Source: Candidatus Saccharimonadota bacterium (GTDB lineage Bacteria > Patescibacteriota > Saccharimonadia > Saccharimonadales > Saccharimonadaceae). Taken from it: a DNA stretch of 64,000 nucleotides. The DNA lies in NCBI GenBank assembly GCA_028286285.1, contig JAQBRV010000002.1, forward strand, positions 52,814 through 116,813. The letters are read 5' to 3'. The position numbers were made by a program, and so were the translations under genes. Positions 33,542 through 42,197 of this stretch are shown here, piece by piece. Position 1 is the stretch's first letter; each line of letters begins with the position of its first letter. The notes beneath the pieces were generated by a model that made no database searches, was not told the origin of the DNA, and worked only from the letters and a program-made list of their open reading frames with translations.

Positions 33542-34393
33542 TTATTTTAATTCGATGACTCGAACCGAGCCGTCGGTGACGTAAATAGTCCGGAACTGTT
33601 GACCGCGAAAGGTTACTTCTTCGCCAGTTTTTGTGCTAAATACCCGTTTGGTCTGCTTGGTGTCCTGCAGAGTTTGGATGATAAAATCTCGTTCACGATC
33701 TGAATTATGACTGCCGCCGTGCGTCAAGCGACCGGTGTACCATTGGATATCAAGCGGCGTTACTTCCTCGGTAGCAGCCCCGACCCAGACGTCGTTGCGA
33801 CCGCCAAGTATACTGCGGAGTTGCTGCTGCCAAAATGATAGATGAGGATGAGCAGTAACCCGGCGGTCATCGGGATCTTTCACCCTCCAAAAGCGCACAT
33901 GATGTCGCGTACGGGCGCTTTGAGCTCGGTTGGTGGGGATTTCAAAGCCGATGTCCTGCTTCTGACCAAAGAGGTAGAGATTGCTTAGCGGCGCCGCGGG
34001 GTAAGGAGAATTCATGACGATAGAGCGAAGCTCGCGTAGGCCGGTGCGAAAAGTAAGATCATCCGCGCGGTACCACCCCGCGGTTTTCATAGCCCTGATA
34101 AGGGATTTTTTATTTTTCGCGATGATGGCAATATTGACAGGGTCAGATGGCCAGCCGTCACTGGTCGTGACATAGTGGGGGATATGATTGGGCTTAATGA
34201 CAAAGCGGAACAATCGAATGAGGCTCGGGATGATGAGGTAGGCTAGTACACAGTAGGCGCCTAGCAGTGCAAAGAACAGCGGGACACGACTGTCGACGTA
34301 GGGGATAAATTCGGTAACAATAAACCATAGACTCAGACTTCCCAGTAGGAAAATGAGTCCGCGCCAAAAAATTCTAAAAATACGGGTAACCAC
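33542..34393 (-). CDS. LssY C-terminal-domain-like membrane protein
   Basis: From GTG at 34393 the protein has 283 residues: two N-terminal transmembrane helices, then a soluble domain with YVTTSDGWPSDPVNIAIIAKN...AMKTAGWYRADD, PLSNLYLFGQKQDIGFE and ARTRHHVRFWR. This is the LssY_C pattern often found with PAP2-type phosphatases, but no phosphatase is fused here. TATAAT on the complement (34400-34405) ends 6 nt before the GTG. The longer frame that opens at 34525 would cross this promoter and the divergent gene. Confidence 0.75.
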   Translation of the reverse strand: MVTRIFRIFWRGLIFLLGSLSLWFIVTEFIPYVDSRVPLFFALLGAYCVLAYLIIPSLIRLFRFVIKPNHIPHYVTTSDGWPSDPVNIAIIAKNKKSLIRAMKTAGWYRADDLTFRTGLRELRSIVMNSPYPAAPLSNLYLFGQKQDIGFEIPTNRAQSARTRHHVRFWRVKDPDDRRVTAHPHLSFWQQQLRSILGGRNDVWVGAATEEVTPLDIQWYTGRLTHGGSHNSDRERDFIIQTLQDTKQTKRVFSTKTGEEVTFRGQQFRTIYVTDGSVRVIELK

Positions 34394-34399
34394 GGGGCT

Positions 34400-34430
34400 A
34401 TTATACGCTAGCGCGTCGACCCTGTATAAT
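34400..34430. promoter_or_regulatory. Divergent -10 pair (LssY_C-like / GH1)
   Basis: Complement TATAAT (34400-34405) serves the LssY_C-like gene (6 nt to GTG). + strand TATAAT (34425-34430) serves the GH1 gene (8 nt to ATG). Their -10 boxes are only 19 nt apart, so the two promoters overlap and may compete. Confidence 0.65.
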
Positions 34431-34438
34431 AGAGATAT

Positions 34439-35707
34439 ATGCAGAAAAAGTCCGTGCCGACATTTCCGAAGCGTTTTCTCTGGGGTGCCTCTACCAGCTC
34501 CCATCAAGTAGAAGGTAATACTCACAACCAGTGGACGGTGTGGGAACTAGAGAATGCCAAGGCGCTCGCTACCAAAGCCGAGTATGTCCTAAAGGATCTT
34601 GAGAACTGGGAGCAGATAAAGACTGAAGCTAAAAGTCCCGCTAACTACGCGGCGGGTGATGCGACTGATCACTACAATCGCTATGAAGAAGATTTTCAGA
34701 TTATCAAACAGTTGAACATGAACGCTTACCGCTACAGTATCGAATGGTCTCGGGTAGAGCCGGAGGAAGGTGCCTGGAACGCTGAAGCGATTGAGCATTA
34801 TAAGATCTATACGGCTCGCCTGAGAGCACTTGGCATCGAGCCGATTGTGACGCTATTTCACTTTACTTTGCCAGTCTGGTTCGCGGCTAAAGGTGGCTTT
34901 GAAAAACGCAGTAACATCAAGTATTTTGTGCGCTACGCCGAAAAAATCATGAACGAGCTCGGCCCACATGTGAAAATTGTGGTGACGCTTAACGAGCCTA
35001 CTGTCTATGCCGTCGAAAGCTACCATGAACATCACTGGCCACCGGCACTAGTACACAAGAAATACAAGGTCTGGCGCGTCATAAACAATATGGCTCGCGC
35101 CCATCGTCAAACTGCCAAGATGCTGCATGCTATGAACCGGCGCTATAAAGTGACAATCGCCCATAATTCGATGTACTTTTACCCCGGTGATAATGCCTGG
35201 CTCAGTAGAGTCAGTGCACAGATAATGCAATATATGCAGGACGATTATTTCCTTCGAAAAATAATCAAGCATTGTGATGTACTTGGAGTTAATTTTTATT
35301 TCAGTAATCGTGTCTACGGGTACCGCGTGCATAACCCCAATGAGCGGTTGAGCGACGTCGGATGGGATCTGAGCCCATCGCATATTCAATACGTCCTAGA
35401 GCGCCTCTACCAAAAGTACAAACTACCACTGATTGTGACTGAGTCGGGTTTGGCTGATGGCGATGATAGCCAGCGGCGCTGGTTTATCACCCAGCAACTT
35501 GTCGGTATGCAAAAAGCGCTTGATGAAGGTGTTGACCTTCGAGGGTACTTACATTGGAGCTTACTTGATAATTTCGAATGGGCCTATGGCAAATGGCCGC
35601 GCTATGGCCTCGTCCACGTCGACTATAAAACGCAGCAGCGAACGCCTCGTCCGAGTGCTATTTGGTTCGGTAAAGTGATTCGATCGCTTCGCGTCGCTGA
35701 CAGCTAA
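34439..35707 (+). CDS. GH1 family beta-glycosidase
   Basis: Retaining beta-glycosidase of 422 residues with a TIM-barrel. It opens FPKRFLWGASTSSHQVEGN, has the acid/base Glu in VVTLNEPTVYA near residue 185 and the nucleophile Glu in LIVTESGLADG near 335, and ends with YLHWSLLDNFEWAYGKWPRYGLVHVDY. There is no signal peptide, so it acts in the cytoplasm on imported disaccharides or glycosides. The sugar is not identifiable; beta-glucosidase or 6-phospho-beta-glycosidase are both possible. Confidence 0.93.
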   Translation: MQKKSVPTFPKRFLWGASTSSHQVEGNTHNQWTVWELENAKALATKAEYVLKDLENWEQIKTEAKSPANYAAGDATDHYNRYEEDFQIIKQLNMNAYRYSIEWSRVEPEEGAWNAEAIEHYKIYTARLRALGIEPIVTLFHFTLPVWFAAKGGFEKRSNIKYFVRYAEKIMNELGPHVKIVVTLNEPTVYAVESYHEHHWPPALVHKKYKVWRVINNMARAHRQTAKMLHAMNRRYKVTIAHNSMYFYPGDNAWLSRVSAQIMQYMQDDYFLRKIIKHCDVLGVNFYFSNRVYGYRVHNPNERLSDVGWDLSPSHIQYVLERLYQKYKLPLIVTESGLADGDDSQRRWFITQQLVGMQKALDEGVDLRGYLHWSLLDNFEWAYGKWPRYGLVHVDYKTQQRTPRPSAIWFGKVIRSLRVADS

Positions 35708-35789
35708 TTTTTACATCAGTGATACCATAGCCAAAAATACCACATTGACCACGAGTACGACAGGGGCATCGACTACCGTTAAAAACGAT

Positions 35790-35815
35790 ACTTATCCACA
35801 TATTTGTGGATAAGT
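35790..35815. promoter_or_regulatory. Two inverted DnaA-box-like sites forming a perfect palindrome
   Basis: ACTTATCCACA (35790-35800) and TGTGGATAAGT (35805-35815) are perfect inverted repeats around TATT. The core TTATCCACA matches the DnaA box consensus on both strands. It lies upstream of mraZ. It can also fold as an 11-bp hairpin but has no U tract. Confidence 0.65.
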
Positions 35816-35856
35816 CTACCGTGGGTTTTTAAAAATGTATAAAATAGGGGTTGTCG

Positions 35857-35902
35857 TGGGTAACAGTGGGTATTATAGTTAAGCCAGTGGAAACAAGTGG
35901 GT
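35857..35902 (+). promoter_or_regulatory. MraZ-box-like repeats upstream of mraZ
   Basis: TGGGT at 35857-35861 and 35867-35871, TGGAA at 35888-35892 and TGGGT at 35898-35902. Each pair has the 10-nt period of TGGGN-N5-TGGGN that MraZ binds in its own promoter. A TATTAT at 35871-35876 overlaps the second box. Autorepression of the dcw cluster by MraZ is the likely function. Confidence 0.7.
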
Positions 35903-35988
35903 AACCCCACCAACAAAACAAACACCACTAGAAAACATTAAAAAATAATCAAATAAAGCCTCCACTAGGCAGGGTAGCAATAAAGGCA

Positions 35989-36351
35989 ATGGATTATTTC
36001 GAACGCAAGCTTGACGATAAGCATCGGTTAACAATACCGACAGAGCTTCGAAATGAATTTGCTAGCGGCCTTGTGCTCACTAGAGGCTTTGGCGCATATC
36101 TTCACCTCTACCCACAATCGGTGTGGGACAGGGAAGTAGAGTCAGCATTGGGTGGCAGCATTCTCGATGAGAAAGTTGCCGATCTCAATGTTCGGTTTCG
36201 GCGCGGCAAAACTGCTGCAGCACTCGACCAAAAACAGGGTCGCGTGACTATTGAGCAGCATTTGCTCGACTACGCTGGAATCGATAGAGAACTCGTTGCT
36301 GTCCGGGCTGGCGCCTATTGGCGCATTTTAAAGCCCGATGCCGAAATTTGA
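35989..36351 (+). CDS. mraZ: Transcriptional regulator MraZ
   Basis: AbrB-fold DNA-binding protein that controls the dcw cluster. The 120-residue protein has two copies of the MraZ motif, DDKHRLTIPTELRNEF (about 8-23) and DQKQGRVTIEQHLLDYAGI (about 78-96). It is shorter than E. coli MraZ (152). Operator-like TGGGT repeats lie 90-130 nt upstream. It is the first gene of the division cluster, but 378 nt separate it from rsmH. Confidence 0.93.
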   Translation: MDYFERKLDDKHRLTIPTELRNEFASGLVLTRGFGAYLHLYPQSVWDREVESALGGSILDEKVADLNVRFRRGKTAAALDQKQGRVTIEQHLLDYAGIDRELVAVRAGAYWRILKPDAEI

Positions 36352-36729
36352 TTAGCATAAATCGTACATTAATAATTTGGTCAGATAGTAAAAGATACCT
36401 CGAGACCACCTATCTGGTAATATGGGCAGCTGGATTGCGACACCACACTAAAAACGTCGTTGCACCTTCTTTAAAAAAACACAACACCTCCCAAAAAACT
36501 CCACCTCACACATAAGTCTCTCAAGCTCACCCACTAACGGATTATGAGTTACACAGTAGCCCCCGGTAGTCAGTGAGCCACTTATACAAAAACAAACACA
36601 ACCAAAAACACAAAATAGCCCATATTATCAGTTAGGTGATCTCGAATGAATACTTTCGACTACGTTCAGCGAGTCTTCCTCAGTAGTAAGAGTGAGCGGC
36701 CGACTAAACCTATGGTAGAATGAAATTCA
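36352..36729. other. 378-nt gap between mraZ and rsmH
   Basis: No credible gene. The middle (about 36440-36515 and 36586-36635) is A/C-rich and almost free of G. The end carries TGG-TAGAAT (36713-36721) 8 nt before the rsmH start. An in-frame ORF at 36318 overlaps mraZ and has no support. Confidence 0.6.
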
Positions 36730-37623
36730 ATGAGTATCAAAGAACATCCACCACAAATACATGTTCCTGTCTTACTAGAAGCCTCACTTGACCAGTTGCA
36801 GCCAAAAGACGGCGAGAATTATCTCGATCTGACGGCAGGCTACGGCGGTCATGCTCGACGCTTTTTAGAAAAGACAGAAAACTACACTGACTCAGTCTTG
36901 GTTGACCGTGATGATTATGCTCTCGAGCATTTATCTGATCTGACAGCGAAGGGAGTCAGGCTACTGCACACCGATTTCGTGACCGCTGCTCAGCAGTTGA
37001 TCGAAGAAGGGAAGCAGTTTAGCATCATACTTGTGGATCTAGGGGTGTCATCGCCACAGTTAGATCAGGGTCAACGAGGTTTTTCTTTTACACATCAGGG
37101 ACCGCTCGATATGCGGATGGATCGTCGACAACCTGTCTCAGCCGAGACATTAGTCAATACGGCCTCCCAGGACGAGCTGATCCGTATCATTACTCGCTAC
37201 GGCGAAGAACCATACGGATTTGCCAAGAGAACAGCTCAGGCGATCATCGCTAACCGCCCGATTCTCACCACTGATGTACTAGCTGACCTAATCAAACAAA
37301 GTTATCGTGGCAAATGGAAAAAAATCCATCCGGCCACGCGCACATTTCAAGCGCTCCGCATTGCTGTCAACGACGAGCTAGGGCAAATTGAAACAGTTCT
37401 ACCACTTTTACCACAGTTGTTAAAACCAGGTGGAAGGGTAGGGGTTATCAGTTTCCATAGCCTAGAAGACCGGCTGGTGAAGCAATATTTCAAGGAACAA
37501 CAACATGCTGGATTCGAAGCAGACCTTGAGATTCTCACTAAAAAGCCGCTCGATGGAGCCACTCACGACGTTCACAATCCGCGATCTCGAAGCGCAAAAC
37601 TTCGAGTCGCAGTGAAAAAATAA
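36730..37623 (+). CDS. rsmH: 16S rRNA (cytosine1402-N4)-methyltransferase RsmH (MraW)
   Basis: Methylates C1402 in the decoding centre of 16S rRNA. The 297-residue protein begins HVPVLLEASLDQLQPKDGENYLDLTAGYGGHARRFLE (SAM motif I split across 13-40). VDLGVSSPQLDQGQRGFSF and DMRMDRRQ follow, then FQALRIAVNDELGQI, VISFHSLEDRLVK and the C-terminal NPRSRSAKLRV. ATG 36730 is 8 nt after TGG-TAGAAT, so the mRNA is probably leaderless. It is the second gene of the dcw cluster. Confidence 0.97.
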   Translation: MSIKEHPPQIHVPVLLEASLDQLQPKDGENYLDLTAGYGGHARRFLEKTENYTDSVLVDRDDYALEHLSDLTAKGVRLLHTDFVTAAQQLIEEGKQFSIILVDLGVSSPQLDQGQRGFSFTHQGPLDMRMDRRQPVSAETLVNTASQDELIRIITRYGEEPYGFAKRTAQAIIANRPILTTDVLADLIKQSYRGKWKKIHPATRTFQALRIAVNDELGQIETVLPLLPQLLKPGGRVGVISFHSLEDRLVKQYFKEQQHAGFEADLEILTKKPLDGATHDVHNPRSRSAKLRVAVKK

Positions 37624-37649
37624 AACAAAAAAAGAAGGGGCAAAAAATA

Positions 37650-37715
37650 ATGCCAATCCACATCACCGTACAATACGCAGAGCAATCTGAAAAAGTAGCA
37701 GTTCGCGTAAAATAA
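37650..37715 (+). CDS. Possible 21-aa peptide between rsmH and ftsL
   Basis: A reading frame from ATG 37650 encodes 21 residues (MPIHITVQYAEQ...VRVK). GAAGGGG lies about 10 nt upstream. It is followed by a perfect 14-bp hairpin (37722-37755) just before ftsL. It may be a leader peptide, a small membrane-independent protein or chance. No membrane segment. Confidence 0.3.
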   Translation: MPIHITVQYAEQSEKVAVRVK

Positions 37716-37721
37716 TGTACC

Positions 37722-37755
37722 TGTCTGGTGTGCTCTATTGTGAGCACACCAGACA
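37722..37755 (+). promoter_or_regulatory. Perfect 14-bp hairpin before ftsL
   Basis: TGTCTGGTGTGCTC pairs with GAGCACACCAGACA around TATTGT. The following sequence is A-rich, not U-rich, on the + strand. On the - strand the sequence after the hairpin would not serve ftsL. It is therefore more like an mRNA structure or operator than a terminator of rsmH. Confidence 0.6.
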
Positions 37756-37784
37756 CCAAAAAAAGAAAAATAAACACCTAAATT

Positions 37785-38132
37785 ATGTCCTACCAACGAA
37801 CCACCACCTACACTCGTCACCAAGGCAATTGGAACCGTAATCAAAATACTGTTGCCTTTGCCTCAGCCGTGAAGCTTGGCCCTGTTACGCATACAGTGCT
37901 TGTTGCACTTATGATCACAGTGCTTGGCTTGATTTACCTGACTCAGGCGACCCGTGCGACTGGCTATGATTATGAAGCTCAGAAGATTGACACTAAAATC
38001 GCTGAGCTTTCCAGTCAAAAGACAGATCTCGAAGTCGAGAATGCACGACTCACTGCACTCGAGACAGTTCGTAATAGTACAGTTGCTCGTGAGATGACTT
38101 CTCCGGCGGCAACTGATTACGTCCGAGAATAA
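37785..38132 (+). CDS. ftsL: FtsL-like division protein
   Basis: A 115-residue bitopic protein: basic/polar N-terminus, one transmembrane helix (about 44-63, HTVLVALMITVLGLIYLTQ) and an extracytoplasmic coiled coil (KIDTKIAELSSQKTDLEVENARLTAL). Size, topology and place between rsmH and ftsI identify it as FtsL (or FtsB/DivIC-like). Its TAA shares one base with the ATG of ftsI. Confidence 0.85.
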   Translation: MSYQRTTTYTRHQGNWNRNQNTVAFASAVKLGPVTHTVLVALMITVLGLIYLTQATRATGYDYEAQKIDTKIAELSSQKTDLEVENARLTALETVRNSTVAREMTSPAATDYVRE

Positions 38133-39880
38133 TGACCATGCCGCGCGGTATTATGAGCGGAAATCGAACTCGCTTACTCGCGGTTGTCTGTGTCGGTATT
38201 ATGGCGATCTTTATCGTCCGACTTTTTTATCTGCAGGTTATTGACCATGAGACCTATGTCTCACTGGCCAACCAAGAGCAGCTCAAACGCTTGGTTATTC
38301 CGGCCGCTCGCGGCGAAATTTACGCCATGGACGCTGAAACACCAGTGAAGTTAGTGCTGAATGAAACAGTTTATACTGTATTTGTTGATCCGCAGGTGGT
38401 GACTAAACCCAAAGAGGTGATCGAGACGATCAGGAGCGTGGCTGGGGGTAATGCCCGCGACGACTTAGAGAAACTCGTCGGCAAAAAGGATAGTCGCTAT
38501 CAGATCGTAGCCACCAAAGTTACCAGAAAACAGGCTGAACTTACGAAAAAGCATAAACTGGCTGGTCTTGGTTTCCAGGCTACCTCGCAGCGAGTCTATC
38601 CAGAAGCCCAGCTAGCGGCTCAGACGCTCGGCTTTGTCAACGCGGAAGATAAGGGGCAGTATGGCGTCGAGGGCTACCTGAACGATCGGCTGACCGGAGA
38701 AGACGGTGTCCTGCAGTCGGTGACTGATGTCAGTAATGTTCCGCTGACGATTGGTCGTCACAATATTAATCAACCCGCTAAAAATGGCGACAATATCGTA
38801 CTGACGATTGACCGCAATATTCAGTCATATACCGAAAAAGCTCTAGCTGACGGTCTGGCAAGGACAGGTGCAACCAACGGTAGCGCAATCATCATGGATC
38901 CACAAACAGGTAAAATATTGGCCATGGCTAATTTGCCGACGTATCAGCCAGCAGAATTTACGAAAGTAACAGACGCCGAAGCATTTAATAACGGCGTGGT
39001 CACGCGGCCATACGAGGCAGGGTCGGTCTTTAAGACCTTCACAGTCTCGACCGGTCTCGATACGGGTGTGATTCAGCCAAATTCGACCTACGTGAATACT
39101 GACTCTATCAAGGTAGAAGATCGTGTCATCTCTAACGCTGCACGGGGTCACACCGGCACGATTACTATCCAGGATGCCCTCAACTATTCGCTGAACACCG
39201 GTATGGTCACGATCGCGCAGCGGCTGGGTGATGGCTCGCAAATCACCAAGGGTGCTCGAGATACAATCTACCGCTATTATCACGACAAATTCGGACTCGG
39301 TGAACTGACTGGCGTGGAAGTGAGCGGTGAGTCGGCTGGTCGGGTCATTTCGCCCGAAGAAGAAGGCGGCAACGCTGTCCAGTACGCCACCATGGTCTTC
39401 GGTCAAGGACTCGACGTAACGATGGTACAGGTTGCGGCTGGTTTTAGCGCCATGGTCAATGGTGGGACGTACTATTCTCCCACCGTTATTGGCGGGGTGA
39501 TGGATAGTAACGGCACGCTCAAACCAGCACCAATCAAGCCAGCTCGCGAAGGTATCATTACACAAGATACCTCAACCAAGCTAAGGCAGATGACACACGA
39601 AGCACGGCAGTTGTTTCCCCCTGGTGACAGACCCGGCTACTACATCGGAGGAAAAACAGGTACCTCGCAAACCCTTGATGCCAATGGTAAGTATCGGTTT
39701 GACCAAACCATCGGCACATACTTAGGCTTTGGCGGTAGTGAAGAGAGCTCGAAGTATGTCATAATGGTGCAGGTATCAGGTAAGAACATGAACCTCGAAG
39801 GAAACATCCACGCCAAGCCGATTTTCACCGATATCTCCAACTGGATGCTTGATTATATGAAACTACAGCCGAAAGGGTAA
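38132..39880 (+). CDS. ftsI: Penicillin-binding protein 2/3, FtsI-type transpeptidase
   Basis: Class B PBP that cross-links septal peptidoglycan. The 582-residue protein has a membrane anchor at about 14-34 and a dimerisation domain with R-G-E-I-Y (AARGEIYAMD near 65). The transpeptidase motifs are SVFK near residue 297 (catalytic Ser), SLN in NYSLNTGMV near 354 and KTG in GGKTGTSQT near 507. The C-terminus has no PASTA domains. It overlaps ftsL by 1 nt and precedes mraY by 3 nt. Confidence 0.95.
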   Translation: MTMPRGIMSGNRTRLLAVVCVGIMAIFIVRLFYLQVIDHETYVSLANQEQLKRLVIPAARGEIYAMDAETPVKLVLNETVYTVFVDPQVVTKPKEVIETIRSVAGGNARDDLEKLVGKKDSRYQIVATKVTRKQAELTKKHKLAGLGFQATSQRVYPEAQLAAQTLGFVNAEDKGQYGVEGYLNDRLTGEDGVLQSVTDVSNVPLTIGRHNINQPAKNGDNIVLTIDRNIQSYTEKALADGLARTGATNGSAIIMDPQTGKILAMANLPTYQPAEFTKVTDAEAFNNGVVTRPYEAGSVFKTFTVSTGLDTGVIQPNSTYVNTDSIKVEDRVISNAARGHTGTITIQDALNYSLNTGMVTIAQRLGDGSQITKGARDTIYRYYHDKFGLGELTGVEVSGESAGRVISPEEEGGNAVQYATMVFGQGLDVTMVQVAAGFSAMVNGGTYYSPTVIGGVMDSNGTLKPAPIKPAREGIITQDTSTKLRQMTHEARQLFPPGDRPGYYIGGKTGTSQTLDANGKYRFDQTIGTYLGFGGSEESSKYVIMVQVSGKNMNLEGNIHAKPIFTDISNWMLDYMKLQPKG

Positions 39881-39883
39881 CCT

Positions 39884-40912
39884 ATGAGAGAAATAGCTTT
39901 TACACACGATCTGGTCATTATCTCAACGCTCAGCGTGGTAGCTTTTGCTATTGCTATGTTCTTGACGCCAATCTACACCTTTTTTGCCTACCGTTATAAG
40001 TTCTGGAAGAAACAACGCACTACCAGCACAACCGGGGAAGCCCTTGAGGTGTTTACGAAACTGCATGCCAATAAATTCAAGCGCAACATCCCGACCATGG
40101 CAGGGATCATTAGTGTTGTATCGATTACAATTGTTACTCTGGTACTCAACCTCGATCGTGGACAAACCTGGTTACCGCTCGCTGCCCTGGTGGCAGGGGG
40201 GGCGGTCGGAATGCTCGATGACTTGATTAACATACGAGGCAAAAATCTCGGGGTAGCGGGGCTACGCTCGAGTTTCAAATTCACCATGATTGTTGGTATC
40301 TCATTGGCGCTTGGCTGGTTCTTTTTTGCCAAGCTCGGCTTCGTCTCAATTCATGTACCATTCCTCGGTGACTGGTACCTTGGTTGGTTGATCGTGCCGC
40401 TATTCGCGTTTGCGGTGACTGCAACTAGTAATGCCGTTAATATCAGTGATGGACTCGATGGCTTGGCTGGCGGCCTGTTGACGGCCAGTTATGGGGCATT
40501 TGGAGCGATTGCACTGCTGCAGGGGCAAGAGATGTTAGCCGGGTTCTGTTTTACGGTACTGGGCGCACTTCTGAGCTACTTGTGGTTCAATATCTTTCCA
40601 GCTCGCTTCTTCATGGGTGACGTCGGCAGTTTCGCACTAGGGACAAGCCTTGGGGTGGTCGCTATGCTAACAAATACGCTCGTGCTTCTTCCGGTGATTG
40701 GTGCACTCTTCGTCGTCGAAGCGGGTTCAAGCCTGCTGCAGATTACAAGTAAAAAACTATTCCATAGAAAGATCTTTATCTCAGCGCCGATTCATCATCA
40801 CCTCGAAGCCAAAGGCTGGCCAGAGACCAAGGTCACGATGCGCTTTTGGGTGATTGGCTTTATCTCGGCATTCGTCGGTGTGCTATTGGCACTTACCGGA
40901 GGGTACGTTTAA
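39884..40912 (+). CDS. mraY: Phospho-MurNAc-pentapeptide transferase MraY
   Basis: Makes lipid I on undecaprenyl phosphate. The 342-residue protein has about ten transmembrane helices. Catalytic signatures are MLDDLINIRGKNLGVAG (Asp pair near 110), NAVNISDGLDGLAGG near 185, FMGDVGSFALG and the histidine motif APIHHHLEAKGW near 305. Start ATG follows ftsI by 3 nt. Position and motifs exclude WecA/TagO types. Confidence 0.96.
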   Translation: MREIAFTHDLVIISTLSVVAFAIAMFLTPIYTFFAYRYKFWKKQRTTSTTGEALEVFTKLHANKFKRNIPTMAGIISVVSITIVTLVLNLDRGQTWLPLAALVAGGAVGMLDDLINIRGKNLGVAGLRSSFKFTMIVGISLALGWFFFAKLGFVSIHVPFLGDWYLGWLIVPLFAFAVTATSNAVNISDGLDGLAGGLLTASYGAFGAIALLQGQEMLAGFCFTVLGALLSYLWFNIFPARFFMGDVGSFALGTSLGVVAMLTNTLVLLPVIGALFVVEAGSSLLQITSKKLFHRKIFISAPIHHHLEAKGWPETKVTMRFWVIGFISAFVGVLLALTGGYV

Positions 40913-40913
40913 G

Positions 40914-42197
40914 ATGCGAACGGCTGCCGTATCTTCTCGCACTGCGAATGCATCGGTCGGCAATGCTCGTCGTCACCGACCTGATTATCAGATTGTGCTT
41001 TTCATGGGTCTTTTGATGATGCTCGGGCTGATTGTGATGTATGCCATCGGACCGCAACGCGCTAATGTGCTGAACAATTCGTTTGGTACAGACTATACCA
41101 ACACCTACTTCTTTATAAAGCAGACGGTTAGCTTGCTGCTTGCGCTCGGTGCGTTCGTAGCTATGGCCGCTATTCCATACCGTATTTTTCGAGACAACGC
41201 CATAAAAATTCTATGGGCTGGATTTATCGCTTGTGCAGTTTTGGCTGTAGCGGGATGGCTGCATCTGGGGATCGCCCAAGAGTCGCTCGGTGCCACCAGA
41301 TGGTTTAATCTCGGGCCACTCGGTAGCCTGCAGCCAGCTGAGTTTTTGAAGTTCGGCATGCTACTATTTGCCGCCGGCTTTTTGGGTATGCGCGCTCAAC
41401 AAGGACTGATCAATGACCTCCATAAGACACTTATCCCTACCGGTGCGGTCGTACTAGCAGCAATTATATTTGTTATCGGTATTCAAGAAGATATGGGAAC
41501 CGGACTAGCCCTGATTGCTATTTTGGTCGCCATGCTTGTAGCGGCGGGGGTGAGGCTACAAACCTTGGGTATGGTTGGACTGATTGGATTAGGTCTGATG
41601 GTTCTTATGATCGTCATTGCGCCACACCGCGTAGAGCGCATCACGACGTTTCTTCAAGGCGACACAACTAATCTAAGCGATGGTTCGAACTACCACATTA
41701 TCCATGCCAAGATCGCGATCGGCAGCGGTGGCTTCTTGGGAGTTGGGATCGGCAACAGTATTCAAGCAACTGGGTACCTCCCCGAAGCGATCAATGACTC
41801 AGTCTTCGCGATTATGGGGGAGACCTTCGGATTTGTGGGCCTCGTCGTAATTATTTTGCTCTTCACGGCCTTACTACTACGGCTCATTAACGTAGCTGAT
41901 CATCTGGAGGATATGCGACTTCGACTGATTGTGGTGGGTGTCTTCGGCTGGTTAGGAGCGCATGTGATTTTAAACATTGCGGCCATGATCGGCGTGTTCC
42001 CATTGACCGGCATTACCTTGCCACTACTGAGCTTTGGCGGCACCAGTATGATATTTATAGCCGCCGCCCTGGGACTTGCATTCCAGCTTTCACGGTATAC
42101 CAATTTCACATCAAGAGTAAAGGAGACAGGGTATGAAGATTCTCGCAGTCGGCGGCGGGTCGGGCGGTCACGTCACGCCAGTAGCCGCAGTTATTGA
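40914..42197 (+). CDS. ftsW: FtsW lipid II polymerase (SEDS family)
   Basis: SEDS glycosyltransferase that polymerises septal peptidoglycan with FtsI. From ATG 40914 the 427-residue protein has about ten transmembrane helices. A long basic N-terminus leads to the conserved loop LGATRWFNLGPLGSLQPAEFLKFG, and later TGITLPLLSFGGTSMI. GGAGGG lies 10 nt upstream of ATG 40914. The earlier in-frame start at 40854 is inside mraY and is rejected. The last 65 nt overlap murG. Confidence 0.95.
   Translation: MRTAAVSSRTANASVGNARRHRPDYQIVLFMGLLMMLGLIVMYAIGPQRANVLNNSFGTDYTNTYFFIKQTVSLLLALGAFVAMAAIPYRIFRDNAIKILWAGFIACAVLAVAGWLHLGIAQESLGATRWFNLGPLGSLQPAEFLKFGMLLFAAGFLGMRAQQGLINDLHKTLIPTGAVVLAAIIFVIGIQEDMGTGLALIAILVAMLVAAGVRLQTLGMVGLIGLGLMVLMIVIAPHRVERITTFLQGDTTNLSDGSNYHIIHAKIAIGSGGFLGVGIGNSIQATGYLPEAINDSVFAIMGETFGFVGLVVIILLFTALLLRLINVADHLEDMRLRLIVVGVFGWLGAHVILNIAAMIGVFPLTGITLPLLSFGGTSMIFIAAALGLAFQLSRYTNFTSRVKETGYEDSRSRRRVGRSRHASSRSY

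Noticed and set aside
36318..36515. 65-residue frame between mraZ and rsmH
   Set aside because: Starts inside mraZ in another frame, low-complexity Lys/Thr/Pro end, no start signal.
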